A DNA stretch of 64,000 nt from Microbulbifer litoralis (GTDB taxonomy: Bacteria; Pseudomonadota; Gammaproteobacteria; Pseudomonadales; Cellvibrionaceae): the NCBI RefSeq assembly GCF_023634065.1, contig NZ_JALKCV010000001.1, forward strand, positions 771,209 to 835,208, read 5' to 3'. Below the pieces are notes generated by a model that was given only the letters and a program-made list of their open reading frames with translations, searched no databases and was not told the origin of the DNA. Below are positions 18,154 through 27,171 of this stretch, piece by piece. Within the stretch, counting starts at the first letter, position 1. The number at the start of each line of letters is the position of its first letter. The position numbers were made by a program, and so were the translations under genes.

Positions 18154-18786
18154 TCAGTAGAATCCGGGCCAGAACAGAAAATCGATACCGCTGCCGACGC
18201 CGAACCCGCTGTCGAAACCGAAGCCCCGGCCAAAACCGAAACCGCTGATGCGGAACATCTCCATATCCAGCAGCTGCCGCTCCCGGTTCAGGGACAGGCG
18301 CCGCATCTGCAGGCGGCGGATACGTTTCGGGTCCTCGGCCCCGGCCAGGGCGGCGTTCACCGCGAACAGCTGGCGCTCGACATGATCCTGTCGCGCCGCC
18401 AGGCGGCGGTACTCCCGCTCCACCTGGTAGTCGGCCAGGCCCTGCCGGTAGTAATCCAGGAACAGGTCCGCCGTGGGGCCGGTACAAACCCCCTGGTAGC
18501 TGCGCCCCTGGCGCCCGTAGCGATAGCCGTTTTCCGGTGTGCAGAACTGCTCCACGCCCTGCTCGTGGCCGCGCAGCCAGGCATCGCTGTCCACGCGCAC
18601 ACCGTACTCCTGGCAGGTCTGCGCGATATCGTACACCAGCGTCTGGCTGCGGCCGCGGGCGCCGTCCGACACGCCGCGCTCATACCACTGGCCGGCGCGG
18701 CACTCCTCCTCGGATACCACGGCACAGCCGGCCAACAGGACCGGCAGCAGTATCGTCAGGTGCTTGATCGGGTTTATCCAACGCAT
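18154..18786 (-). CDS. DUF2799 lipoprotein
   Basis: This 210-residue protein has a textbook lipoprotein signal (lipobox LLAGC, Cys21). A DUF2799 body follows: ECRAGQWYERGVSDGARGRSQ, then VRVDSDAWLRGHEQGVEQFC and a YRYGRQG segment. The C-terminus is unusual, a Gly/Phe-rich run (GFGFGRGFGFDSGFGVGSG) before DFLFWPGFY. It is likely a periplasm-facing lipoprotein of unknown function. The ATG at 18786 is chosen for the signal peptide. Confidence 0.85.
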   Translation of the reverse strand: MRWINPIKHLTILLPVLLAGCAVVSEEECRAGQWYERGVSDGARGRSQTLVYDIAQTCQEYGVRVDSDAWLRGHEQGVEQFCTPENGYRYGRQGRSYQGVCTGPTADLFLDYYRQGLADYQVEREYRRLAARQDHVERQLFAVNAALAGAEDPKRIRRLQMRRLSLNRERQLLDMEMFRISGFGFGRGFGFDSGFGVGSGIDFLFWPGFY

Positions 18787-18856
18787 ACCGGGATTGTCCC
18801 ATGTCCGCAGTTTGTTGCCACCCCGTCCACCGCCATCCGGTCTCATCTGGGCGGCT

Positions 18857-19507
18857 TCAGCCGAAGCGCTTGTCGGCCACGAACGGATTCGTCTGCCGCT
18901 CCCGGCCGAAGGTGGACATGGGGCCATGGCCGGGGATGAAGCGCACCTCGTCGCCGAGCGGCCAGAGTTTCTCCTGGATCGAGCGGATCAGGGTATCGTG
19001 GTCGCCCTTGGGGAAATCGGTGCGGCCGATGGAGCCGGCAAACAGCACATCGCCCACCAGCGCCAGGTTACCGGGGCGGTGGAACAGGATCACATGGCCG
19101 GGGGTGTGGCCGGGGCAGTGATGGATTTCCAGTTCCTCCCCGCCGACGGTCACGGTATCACCCTGCTGCAGCCAGCGGTCCGGAGTGAAGGTCTCCACCG
19201 GCGGGAAGCCGAACATCTGCGTCTGCAGCGACAGCTGTTCGATCCAGAAGGCGTCGTCCTCGTGCGGGCCCTCGATCGGCAATTGCAGCCGTTTCGACAG
19301 CTCGGCGGTGCCGCCCACATGGTCCAGGTGGCCGTGGGTCAGCAGGATTTTCTCCAGTTTCAGGCCGCGCTCTTCCACCGCGGCCAGGATCTTGTCCAGG
19401 TCTCCCCCCGGGTCCACCACCGCGGCGCGCAGGCTGTCATCGCACCAGAGCAGTGTGCAGTTCTGCTGGAAGGGCGTGACGGGAACGGTATGGAATTGCA
19501 GCGACAT
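18857..19507 (-). CDS. YcbL-like MBL-fold hydrolase (glyoxalase II family)
   Basis: This 216-residue metallo-beta-lactamase-fold hydrolase carries THGHLDHVGG (H58, H60, D62, H63), HCPGHTPGHV and LVGDVLFAGSIGRTDFP. These are the metal ligands of type II glyoxalase-like YcbL proteins, which hydrolyse thioesters such as S-lactoylglutathione. The short length, lacking the GloB C-terminal domain, fits YcbL. The ATG at 19507 is preferred over a GTG 9 bases upstream; neither has a strong ribosome site. Confidence 0.88.
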   Translation of the reverse strand: MSLQFHTVPVTPFQQNCTLLWCDDSLRAAVVDPGGDLDKILAAVEERGLKLEKILLTHGHLDHVGGTAELSKRLQLPIEGPHEDDAFWIEQLSLQTQMFGFPPVETFTPDRWLQQGDTVTVGGEELEIHHCPGHTPGHVILFHRPGNLALVGDVLFAGSIGRTDFPKGDHDTLIRSIQEKLWPLGDEVRFIPGHGPMSTFGRERQTNPFVADKRFG

Positions 19508-19544
19508 AGACGGCACCAGTACTTCTGCTGGAAATGTGCGCTTA

Positions 19545-19720
19545 GTGTACTATCTCGCGCTATATGCGGATATCAGAGCACCCCAAAATGTTCACAGCAA
19601 GGCGCCGCTCGCAGGGAATGGCGGGCCCCATTTGCAAAAGCGGCAACGCCGCGGTGGACATTTTGGGGCGCTCCCTCCGGGCGGCCCGCTGATATCTGCA
19701 TATAGTGCGAGATAGTGCAC
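19545..19720. repeat. Nested long inverted repeat (176 bases)
   Basis: The outer arms, 32 bases each (19545-19576 and 19689-19720), match at 29 of 32 positions when one is reversed (GTGyACTATCTCGC ... GATATCAG). Inside is a second inverted pair with CCCCAAAATGT on the left and ACATTTTGGGG on the right, and a core AAGGCG...GCAGGGAATG...AACGCCG. It fills the gap between a minus-strand MBL gene start and the 3' end of the next minus-strand gene. It could form a large cruciform or a non-autonomous mobile repeat. Confidence 0.75.
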
Positions 19721-19722
19721 GA

Positions 19723-20619
19723 CTATACCGCGGCTGCCGCGCGGTTTCGCGCCGGGGCCAGCGGGCGCCGGGTGCGGTTTTTCTTCAACAGCTCGCGCAG
19801 GTCCTCCAACAGTTGCTGCCGCACCAGTGCCTCATTCCAGTAGCCGTCGTGGGAGACCAGCTGCGGCCCCCAGTGGGCGGCGCCCCAGTCCGCCAGCGGA
19901 CGCGTCTCGTAATCGCGGTAGACCGCCTGGTTGTACGACGGCGAAAGCGGTTTCAGCGGCCAGCCGAAGAGATCGTCCGGGTGATAGAAGTTCTTCCAGC
20001 GGAAGTTGTAGCCGCGGGTGTCGGAGGTCACGGCCTGAATCTGGTCACGCGGCATGCCCGCGCACCAGAGCGGGTTGTTGGCGCCGAGGGTGTACCAATG
20101 GCTCAGGGTCTTGAGACGCAGGAACAGGTCCCGCGCCGAACCCTTGTGCACACCGCGCGGCCCGCCGTCGCGCCAGATGCCGTGGTTGATACTGGGGCGC
20201 TGGGCGTCCCACAGGTAGTTGGAGAGATTGACGCAGCCCACCGAGTGACTGAGCAGTACCACCGGCGCCGTGTCGCCGGCCGCGGCCGCGGCTTTCTCGA
20301 GGGTGGCGTAGATCGCCTGCTGGGCCTTTTCGTAGTTGCCGCCGCGGCTTTGCAGTTCGTTCATCTGCGCGGCGCTCTCGGCCAGGCCGTAGAGCAGGAA
20401 CTTGCGCGCGCGCAGGAAATCCATATCGCGCTTCTGCATGCCCTCGAACACCCGCTCGATGTTGGTCTGCAGGTGCCCCTGGCAGAGAATGGTATCGCAG
20501 TGCAGGCGCGACCAGTCCTCCTGCCCGAGGCCCTCGCGCAGTGCGGCAAACAGCGGATCGGCGAAGCTTTCGTCCACCGCCCCCATACCCGGTGCTGCCA
20601 GAATCACGATATCGGCCAT
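19723..20619 (-). CDS. Alpha/beta-hydrolase-like protein of unknown function
   Basis: This 298-residue protein opens with a Rossmann-like strand (ADIVILAAPGMG). It has a probable nucleophile elbow SHSVGC in VVLLSHSVGCVNLSNYL, preceded by a beta strand as in serine hydrolases. Later DDLFGWPL and VSHDGYWNE could supply the acid and His. The C-terminus is basic (KKNRTRRPLAPARNR). I do not recognise a named family. It is divergent from the MalT-like activator, with a 24-base palindrome between. An esterase/lipase role is only a guess. Confidence 0.55.
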   Translation of the reverse strand: MADIVILAAPGMGAVDESFADPLFAALREGLGQEDWSRLHCDTILCQGHLQTNIERVFEGMQKRDMDFLRARKFLLYGLAESAAQMNELQSRGGNYEKAQQAIYATLEKAAAAAGDTAPVVLLSHSVGCVNLSNYLWDAQRPSINHGIWRDGGPRGVHKGSARDLFLRLKTLSHWYTLGANNPLWCAGMPRDQIQAVTSDTRGYNFRWKNFYHPDDLFGWPLKPLSPSYNQAVYRDYETRPLADWGAAHWGPQLVSHDGYWNEALVRQQLLEDLRELLKKNRTRRPLAPARNRAAAAV

Positions 20620-20920
20620 TTTCTGCCCCTGTTTTATTCTCGTACGGCGCTCTGCGGATACTTATTGTGAATAAGACCCGCCTGTCACTCTTGTTCTTGC
20701 TAACGGGCACCGCTGAATTAGACGAAACTACCACTTGGGCCACAGTTTGCAAACTTTGGCCGCATTTCCCACCAGGATCTGCCATCTGGCCGCGGGGATG
20801 GCGCGCAAAGTGCCTACGCCCCGCGACGGGAGGATGTCACAGCCCTGTCCCGATGGGATTCTAATAGTGCATAATTGCGCCTGTACAAAATTCACACAAA
20901 ACAAGACCGCGCAACCAGCG
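20620..20920. other. Divergent intergenic region, 301 bases
   Basis: No gene is seen. It holds the promoters of the hydrolase-like gene (minus) and malT-like gene (plus) and the near-perfect palindrome at 20738-20761. A further small dyad (GCCATC ... GATGGC) lies near 20780-20802. No recognised riboswitch is seen. Confidence 0.6.
20738..20761. promoter_or_regulatory. 24-base palindrome, candidate operator
   Basis: GGCCACAGTTTG followed by CAAACTTTGGCC is palindromic at 22 of 24 positions, with the perfect centre AGTTTGCAAACT. It sits between the divergent starts at 20619 and 20921, where a repressor or activator dimer would be expected. The cognate protein is unknown, and it does not match MalT boxes. 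Confidence 0.5.
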
Positions 20921-23647
20921 ATGCTACTGACTTCCAAATACAGCCTGCCGGACTGCCCCGAGCACACGCTGCCGCGGCCGCGACTGTTGTCGCTGCTGGA
21001 CGACAGCCACAGCGACCAGTTGCTGCTGATCACGGCGCCGGCCGGTTACGGTAAAACCACCCTGGTCTCGTCCTGGGCCCTGACCCAGGACAGCCCGGTG
21101 GCCTGGTTCTCGCTCGACGCCAGCGACAACGACCCGGCGCAGTTCTGCCGCTACCTGGTGGAGAGCGTGCACCGCGCCACCGGCAATGGTGTGCCCGAGA
21201 CCCACAGCCTGCTGGCCGCCCAGCAGCACCCGGACGCGGCGCTGATCATCAGCCAGATGCTGGCGGAGCTGCGCGGCCTGCCCAGCGAGCTGCGCATCGT
21301 GCTCGACGACTACCACCAGATCGACGACCGCGCCGTGCACGACGCCACCCGCTTCCTGCTGCGCCACGCGCCGGCCGGTATCGGCGTGGTCCTCACCAGC
21401 CGCAGCCAGCCACCACTGGGCCTGGCCGCACTGCGCGTGGCCGGCCGCCTGCTGGAACTGGGCAGCACCGAACTGGCACTGACCGGCGAAGAGATCGCGC
21501 AACTGCTGAAGCAGCGACTGCCCTTCTCCCTCGACAGCGACCGCGTCGCCCAGCTGCACCAGTTGAGCGAGGGCTGGCCGCCGGCCGTACAGCTGTTCGC
21601 GCTGTCGGTGCGCGACCGCGCCGAGGTGGACCGCTACTTCGCCGAACTGGAACAGGGCCACAGCCATATCCTCGACTACCTGGCCGAGGAGGTCCTGGAA
21701 CGCCTGGAACCGGATTTGCGCGAACTGCTGGCCACCACCTCCATCCTGGCCCGCGTCAACGCGCAGCTGGCAGAGCGCCTCAGCGGCCTCGACGACGGCC
21801 AGCAACTGCTGGAGCAGACCGCGCGCCGCGGCCTGTTCCTGCAGGCACAGGATTCCAGCCGCCGCTGGTTCCGCTACCACCCGGTATTCGCGCGCTTCCT
21901 GCAGCGCCAGCTCACCGACCGCGCGCGGCTGGAACAGCTGCACAGCACCGCCAGCGACACCTGGCTGGAAATGAACGAACCGCTGGAGGCCCTGCGCCAC
22001 GCCATGGAGGCCGGCGACAGCGAGCGCGCCGAACAGCTGCTGGCAGATCGCGGCGAACAGCTGCTGCGCGAGGGCCAGAACCGCCTGCTGAAAGACAGCC
22101 TCGACTGGCTGGGCGAGGACAAACTGCGCCGCAACGCCCGCTTCGCACTGATCGCCGCCAAACTGGCGCAGGAGAACTACGAACACGACCAGTGCGAGAA
22201 AACCCTGGCCGCCGCCGAGAGCTGGCTGCAGCGCCAGGATCCGGCCCAGTGGCGCGACTTCGAGGGCGCCTTCGCCGCCGCCCGCGCCCAGGCCGCGGTG
22301 TCCCGCGGCCAGACACTGCTGGCCAAGGAATACGCCGAAGAGGCGCTGACGCTGCTGCGGGGAAACCAACCCGGCGACCGCCTCGATGCGCTGCTGGTGA
22401 CCGGCGAGACCGGTTTCTGCCTGGGCGAACTGGCGGCCGCCGAAACCCATATGCGCGAGGTGGAATCCCTGGCCCTGGCCGAGGGCGACTACCCCGGCGC
22501 CACCTGGGCCGTCTGCCAGCAGACCGAGATCGCCATTGCCCAGGGCCTGATGAAAAAGGCCGACGCGCTACAGGAGCGCGCCCAGCGCCTGGTGCAGGAA
22601 CACCACCTGGTGGGCCTGCCGATCTCCGAATTCATCTGCCGCCTGCGCGGCCAGCTGCAGTGGGAGCAGGTCGACCTGGACGGCGCCGCCGCCTCCGCCC
22701 GCCGCGGCATGCAGATCAACCGCAAGGTGGGCGAGCGCTGGCTGCTGCCGGAGTACACGCTGCTGCTGAAAGTGGCCCAGGCCCGCGGCGAGAAGGAGGA
22801 ATCCCTGGAGTGGCTGGCGCGTATCGACCGCCTGATGGCCGGCGAACGCTACCATTTGGACTGGATCGCCAACGCCGATGCCGCGCGTATCCGCGCCTGG
22901 CGCGCGCTGGATGACCGCCCCGCCATCGCCGCCTGGCTGGAGCAGGCGCAGCCGGTGGCGGACAGGCCGGCCAACCACTTCGAGCAGTGCAACGGCCGCA
23001 ACCATGTGCGCGCCATGATCGAACTGCACCGCTGGTCCGACGCCAACCGCCTGCTGAGCCGCCTGCTACAGGTGGCACGCGACTGCGGCCTGGTGACCGA
23101 CTGCCTGCGCAACCGGGTACTGGAAGCGCGCCTGTTGTGGCTGCGGGAGCAGCGCGGCGGCGCCATCGACGCCATCCGCGAGGCGCTGAGCATCGCCGCC
23201 GAGCGCTCTTTCTGTGCCAGCTTCCTGCAGATCGGCAAACCGCTGATCGTGATCCTGAAAGCCGCCCTCGAAGACGGCGAGGCGAAGGGCAACCTCAGCG
23301 ACGCCGAGCGCGACCTGGCCCAGGCACTGATCCGCATGGCCCAGCAGCAACCGGAACTGGACGGCGGCATCCGTATCGAGCTGGACGAGACCATCATCCG
23401 CGAGATCCTGGAAAGCGACGCGGTGCCGGACTTCCTGCGCCACTCGCCGCTGACCCCGCGCGAGTGGCAGGTCCTGAACGCCATCCACTCCGGCCTCTCC
23501 AACGAACGCATCGCCCGCCACTTCAAGGTGGCACCGAGCACCATCAAGACCCATATCCGCAGCCTGTACCAGAAGCTGGACGTCAAGGACCGCCAGGAGG
23601 CGATCGCGCTGGCGGAGCAGATGTTGCGTTCGGTGCAGGATCAGTAA
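20921..23647 (+). CDS. malT: MalT-like ATP-dependent LuxR-family activator
   Basis: This 908-residue protein has MalT's usual size and plan. The N-terminal STAND NTPase has Walker A APAGYGKTT (39-47) and LRIVLDDYHQI, the middle is TPR-like helical repeats, and the C-terminal LuxR helix-turn-helix is SPLTPREWQVLNAIHSGLSN then STIKTHIRSLYQKLDV. MalT activates maltodextrin genes on binding maltotriose and ATP. The next gene is an alpha-glucosidase, and an exact GGGGAGGAGG MalT-box match lies between. The ATG at 20921 begins the conserved LLTSKYSLP. The symbol rests on family and context. Confidence 0.85.
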   Translation: MLLTSKYSLPDCPEHTLPRPRLLSLLDDSHSDQLLLITAPAGYGKTTLVSSWALTQDSPVAWFSLDASDNDPAQFCRYLVESVHRATGNGVPETHSLLAAQQHPDAALIISQMLAELRGLPSELRIVLDDYHQIDDRAVHDATRFLLRHAPAGIGVVLTSRSQPPLGLAALRVAGRLLELGSTELALTGEEIAQLLKQRLPFSLDSDRVAQLHQLSEGWPPAVQLFALSVRDRAEVDRYFAELEQGHSHILDYLAEEVLERLEPDLRELLATTSILARVNAQLAERLSGLDDGQQLLEQTARRGLFLQAQDSSRRWFRYHPVFARFLQRQLTDRARLEQLHSTASDTWLEMNEPLEALRHAMEAGDSERAEQLLADRGEQLLREGQNRLLKDSLDWLGEDKLRRNARFALIAAKLAQENYEHDQCEKTLAAAESWLQRQDPAQWRDFEGAFAAARAQAAVSRGQTLLAKEYAEEALTLLRGNQPGDRLDALLVTGETGFCLGELAAAETHMREVESLALAEGDYPGATWAVCQQTEIAIAQGLMKKADALQERAQRLVQEHHLVGLPISEFICRLRGQLQWEQVDLDGAAASARRGMQINRKVGERWLLPEYTLLLKVAQARGEKEESLEWLARIDRLMAGERYHLDWIANADAARIRAWRALDDRPAIAAWLEQAQPVADRPANHFEQCNGRNHVRAMIELHRWSDANRLLSRLLQVARDCGLVTDCLRNRVLEARLLWLREQRGGAIDAIREALSIAAERSFCASFLQIGKPLIVILKAALEDGEAKGNLSDAERDLAQALIRMAQQQPELDGGIRIELDETIIREILESDAVPDFLRHSPLTPREWQVLNAIHSGLSNERIARHFKVAPSTIKTHIRSLYQKLDVKDRQEAIALAEQMLRSVQDQ

Positions 23648-23693
23648 GGAACACGACTGTAGCCCCTGTTCGTTTGCCCAGACACGCCGGAGG

Positions 23694-23703
23694 CCTCCGC
23701 CCC
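23694..23703 (-). promoter_or_regulatory. Weaker MalT-box-like site
   Basis: On the minus strand this reads GGGGCGGAGG, one base from the MalT-box consensus GGGGA(T/G)GAGG. It lies 13 bases left of the exact match at 23717-23726 and in the opposite orientation, upstream of the alpha-glucosidase gene. Confidence 0.4.
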
Positions 23704-23714
23704 TCCCACCCCCA

Positions 23715-23737
23715 CGGGGGAGGAGGCATCCCCCGTC
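23715..23737 (+). promoter_or_regulatory. Hairpin overlapping an exact MalT box (GGGGAGGAGG, 23717-23726)
   Basis: GGGGAGGAGG at 23717-23726 matches the MalT box GGGGA(T/G)GAGG at every position. It lies 67 bases before the alpha-glucosidase start and just after malT. The same bases form an 8-pair hairpin, ACGGGGGA (23715-23722) with TCCCCCGT (23730-23737), which could end or pause malT transcription but has no T-run. Confidence 0.55.
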
Positions 23738-23792
23738 CTAGCCCCTCATACTGCACCCTATCCTAATAAACGACGATCCAACGGACTGAGTT

Positions 23793-25451
23793 ATGAGCGG
23801 TAACCCCATTAGCAAAAACCACGGGGAATGGTGGCGCAACAGCGTCATCTACCAGATCTACCCCCGCAGCTTCTGCGACGCCAACGGCGACGGTATCGGC
23901 GACCTGCCCGGTATCACCCGCAAGCTGGACTATGTGCAGTCCCTGGGCGTGGACGCCATCTGGATCTCGCCGTTCTTCAAGTCGCCGATGGTGGACTTCG
24001 GCTACGACGTATCCGACTACCGCGATGTGGACCCGATCTTTGGCAACCTGCAGGACTTCGACGACCTGATCGCGGCCGCACACGAGCGCGGGCTTAAGGT
24101 CATCATCGACCAGATCCTGAGCCACACCTCCGACCGGCACCCCTGGTTCGAGGAGAGTCGCGCGAGCCGCGACAACCCCAAGGCCGACTGGTACGTGTGG
24201 GCGGACGCGAAAGCCGACGGCAGCGCGCCCAACAACTGGATGTCCAATTTCGGCGGCAGCGCCTGGCGCTGGTGCACCCGCCGCCGCCAGTACTACCTGA
24301 CCAACTTCCTGAAGGAACAGCCGGACCTGAACCTGCACAACCCGGATGTCCAGGAACAGCTGCTGGCGGACCTGCAATTCTGGCTCGACCGCGGCGTCGA
24401 CGGCTTCCGCCTGGATGCCATCAACCACGCGTTCCACAACCGCTCGCTGGAAGACAATCCGCCGCGCCCGCTGGAACTGGACGAAAAGGGCCTGCCGCCG
24501 GTCAACACCTACGAGTACCAGTGGCATATCCACGACAAATCCCAGCCGGAAAACCTGGTTTTCCTGCAGCGCGTGCGCCAGCTGACAGATCGCTACCCGG
24601 GCACCATCACCATGGGCGAGGTGGGCGACGACAACACCCACAAGATCATGGCCGAGTACACCACCGAACAGCGGCTCAATATGGCCTACTCCTTCGACCT
24701 GCTGGAGAGCGGCCACAGCGCGCAGTTCCTGCGCGACACACTGGAGAGAAACCGCGGCGTCATCGAATCCGGCTGGCCCTGCTGGTCCATCGCCAACCAC
24801 GACGTGCCGCGCTCACTGACCCGCTGGAATCCGGAATTCACCGCCGAGCAGGCACTGGCGCGCGCGCCGCTGTTCGTACTGATGCAACTGACCCTGCGCG
24901 GCAGCGTCTGCCTGTACCAGGGGGAGGAACTGGGGCTGGAGGAAGCGGATATCGCCTTCGACGACCTGCAGGACCCGTACGGCATCAATTTGTGGCCGGA
25001 ATTCAAGGGGCGCGACGGCTGCCGTACCCCCATGCCCTGGTTCGACAGCGGTGCGATCAATGCCGGTTTCTCCGAAGTCAAACCCTGGCTGCCAGTGCCG
25101 CCGGAACACCACCCGAAAGCGGTGAGCGTGCAGGAAGGGGATCCGAACTCCACCCTGAACCGGTTCCGCGCGCTGATCGACTGGCACAAGGGCCTGTCAG
25201 CGGAAATCGCCACCGCCGAACAGCAGGTACTGGATACCGGCAACGACCTGCTGGCCTTTTACCGCCGCGGTGACAGCGAGCAACTGCTGGTGGTACTGAA
25301 TATGGGCACCGGCGATGAGACCCTCGCCCTGCCGGGCGAATTTGCCGCAGCCGAAGACATCACCCCGCCGATATTCGCCGGCGAGGTGGACGGCGGCGAG
25401 ATCAAGCTGCCAGTGGCCGGCGCGCGCGTGCTGCGTGTCGGTAAACAGTAA
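23793..25451 (+). CDS. GH13 alpha-glucosidase (oligo-1,6/alpha-1,4-glucosidase type)
   Basis: This 552-residue intracellular GH13 enzyme (no signal peptide) hydrolyses alpha-glucosidic bonds of maltose-type oligosaccharides. The catalytic nucleophile is D208 in GFRLDAIN, the acid/base E276 in MGEVGDD and the transition-state Asp D337 in IANHDVPR. Family landmarks VIYQIYPRSFCDANGDGIGD and HTSDRHPWF are present. Similarity to the GH13_23 proteobacterial alpha-glucosidases is clear, though linkage preference cannot be read with certainty. It follows the MalT-like activator. Confidence 0.92.
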   Translation: MSGNPISKNHGEWWRNSVIYQIYPRSFCDANGDGIGDLPGITRKLDYVQSLGVDAIWISPFFKSPMVDFGYDVSDYRDVDPIFGNLQDFDDLIAAAHERGLKVIIDQILSHTSDRHPWFEESRASRDNPKADWYVWADAKADGSAPNNWMSNFGGSAWRWCTRRRQYYLTNFLKEQPDLNLHNPDVQEQLLADLQFWLDRGVDGFRLDAINHAFHNRSLEDNPPRPLELDEKGLPPVNTYEYQWHIHDKSQPENLVFLQRVRQLTDRYPGTITMGEVGDDNTHKIMAEYTTEQRLNMAYSFDLLESGHSAQFLRDTLERNRGVIESGWPCWSIANHDVPRSLTRWNPEFTAEQALARAPLFVLMQLTLRGSVCLYQGEELGLEEADIAFDDLQDPYGINLWPEFKGRDGCRTPMPWFDSGAINAGFSEVKPWLPVPPEHHPKAVSVQEGDPNSTLNRFRALIDWHKGLSAEIATAEQQVLDTGNDLLAFYRRGDSEQLLVVLNMGTGDETLALPGEFAAAEDITPPIFAGEVDGGEIKLPVAGARVLRVGKQ

Positions 25452-25481
25452 ACCGAAGCAATCAGTCAGTTTTTTGTTTAA

Positions 25482-25537
25482 GAAGCGCCCCGGTACCGGA
25501 ACCGCCATTCGTCGGTCGGGGCGCTTCGCCTTTTTCT
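25482..25537 (+). terminator. Rho-independent terminator after alpha-glucosidase
   Basis: GAAGCGCCCCG (25482-25492) pairs with CGGGGCGCTTC (25517-25527), followed by GCC and a T-rich run. It lies 31 bases after the GH13 stop. Confidence 0.85.
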
Positions 25538-25568
25538 TTCTGCTCTCTCTTCCTTAAGAAGCATCTGT

Positions 25569-25592
25569 GCCGGCCTCGCGCCGGCTTTTTTT
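25569..25592 (+). terminator. Second rho-independent terminator
   Basis: GCCGG (25569-25573) pairs with CCGGC (25581-25585), followed by seven T. It is a back-up terminator 40 bases beyond the first, before the convergent SRPBCC gene. Confidence 0.75.
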
Positions 25593-25649
25593 GTCCGCTC
25601 CCAGCAATCCGCCTGCGTCGATACGCACCTATCGGGCGGCCTTTGCCGA

Positions 25650-26045
25650 CTACTTTTCCAGCAAGTCGCGCAGCGCCTGCAGATCCCGCTCCACTGCCAG
25701 CCCATCCTCAGCAAACTGGCTGTCGGACATGCCCGGCTGCTGGATCAGGGTAAACACAAACTCACTGCCCTCGCCATTGGGCAGCACCCGCATCGGGTTG
25801 TGCACTACGACCCCCGATTCCAGCTCGACGTCGTGATCCATTACGCCGAACGTATTTTTCTCGGCAAAACGGATCCTGACCCGGCCGAATGGCGCCTCGG
25901 CAACCCAGGTATCGCCCTCCCTGCTGACCCGGGAACGGGCCAGGCCCGCGGCCCAGCGCGGCAGGTTGGCGGGGTCCGACGCAAACCGATAGACCGCCTC
26001 CGGCGGGCAGGCGATGGGGATACTGATATGTCTGACCCGATTCAT
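25650..26045 (-). CDS. SRPBCC (START/Bet v1-like) protein
   Basis: This 131-residue SRPBCC-fold protein begins RVRHISIPIACPPEAVYRFASDPANLPRWAAGLARSRV, the usual polyketide-cyclase/START N-terminus. WVAEAPFGRVRIRFAE and EFVFTLIQQPGMSDSQF follow. The ATG at 26045 (GGGG upstream) is preferred over a TTG-initiated extension overlapping the previous stop. It is in an apparent operon after the two-domain VOC protein. The ligand is unknown. Confidence 0.8.
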   Translation of the reverse strand: MNRVRHISIPIACPPEAVYRFASDPANLPRWAAGLARSRVSREGDTWVAEAPFGRVRIRFAEKNTFGVMDHDVELESGVVVHNPMRVLPNGEGSEFVFTLIQQPGMSDSQFAEDGLAVERDLQALRDLLEK

Positions 26046-26098
26046 GCGAAACCCCGCTGCGGTATCAATCCCACTACTGTGACACACCTGCTCATCGA

Positions 26099-27040
26099 TC
26101 AACGCCCCGCATACGCTTTCCGGAGCGCGGCCAGGTCAAACTTTTTCATTGCCAGGAATGCCCGCGTCAGCCTGGCAACCTGCTCGCGCGAGCCATTTCG
26201 CATCATTTCGTCCATGTCGGCGGGCACTACCTGCCAGGAAACACCGTACTTGTCCTTGAGCCACCCGCACTGCTCGGCCTCCGGCACCGCGGAGAGTTTC
26301 TCCCAGTAGCCATCGATTTCCCGCTGGTCATCGCAATAGATGACGAAGGAAAGCGCTTCGTTAAAGTTGAAACCGTGGTCGTGGGCACTGTCCATGGCCG
26401 CGAACCAACCGTTCTCGAGCATAAAGTCGGCAAACATCACCGTCCCTTCCCTGTCCGGCGCCTGGCCGGCACCGTGGCGCACCAGTTTTCCCTGCCGGGA
26501 GTCGCCGAATACGGACAAATAGAAATCGATGGCCTCTTCGGCCCGGCCGCAGTTTTCCCCCACGAACAACAGGAAGGGGACAATCGGCGGCCGCGGCTCA
26601 CCCTCCGGGTCGGGGAGTATCAACTGCCAGGACACGCCGTATTTGTCCTGGATCCAGCCGTAGCGCTCACTGAATGGATATTCGCCCAGTGGCATCAGCG
26701 CCATCCCGCCCTCGGACAGCCGCGCCCAGACCTGGGCCAGCTTTTCCCTCGCCTTCTCTTTTGCCGATGGCGAGTCGCCGAAGAACAACGGATCGAAGTT
26801 CACCAGAAACGATATGGACGGATTAAAACTGAACAGCGGCCCGGCGCTGATCGCCATGAAATCCTGCTTCCACACCTCGAACGAGACTACATCGCAATCG
26901 CCCGAGGGCGTGTCGTGAATGCGGGTTATGTTACCAACGGCGGAATTGGGAAACACCGACGCGTAAAATCCGGCCGCCTCCCGCGCCTGCCTGTCGTACC
27001 ACAGGTGCGGTACGATTTTCTGCCTGATCTCAGCCATCAT
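26099..27040 (-). CDS. Two-domain PhnB-like VOC protein
   Basis: This 313-residue protein is a tandem of two PhnB/3-demethylubiquinone-methyltransferase-like VOC modules. Each ends in a near-identical signature, [19 protein letters not shown] and [19 protein letters not shown], with LVNFDP and SFVIYCDDQ matching strands. The ATG at 27040 follows AGGGAG at a good distance. It is divergent from the merR gene. Enzymatic activity is not predictable; the family is mostly uncharacterised. Confidence 0.85.
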   Translation of the reverse strand: MMAEIRQKIVPHLWYDRQAREAAGFYASVFPNSAVGNITRIHDTPSGDCDVVSFEVWKQDFMAISAGPLFSFNPSISFLVNFDPLFFGDSPSAKEKAREKLAQVWARLSEGGMALMPLGEYPFSERYGWIQDKYGVSWQLILPDPEGEPRPPIVPFLLFVGENCGRAEEAIDFYLSVFGDSRQGKLVRHGAGQAPDREGTVMFADFMLENGWFAAMDSAHDHGFNFNEALSFVIYCDDQREIDGYWEKLSAVPEAEQCGWLKDKYGVSWQVVPADMDEMMRNGSREQVARLTRAFLAMKKFDLAALRKAYAGR

Positions 27041-27171
27041 GCTTCTCCCTGTCGATATGTCGCTGTCTGTTGTCATGATATTCAACGGCTTTTCCACTGC
27101 ACCGCGTCGCCCGTACCGATTCTACATTTATACCATTGATTGGCGTATGCTCCCGGCAACGGAGGTATCCG

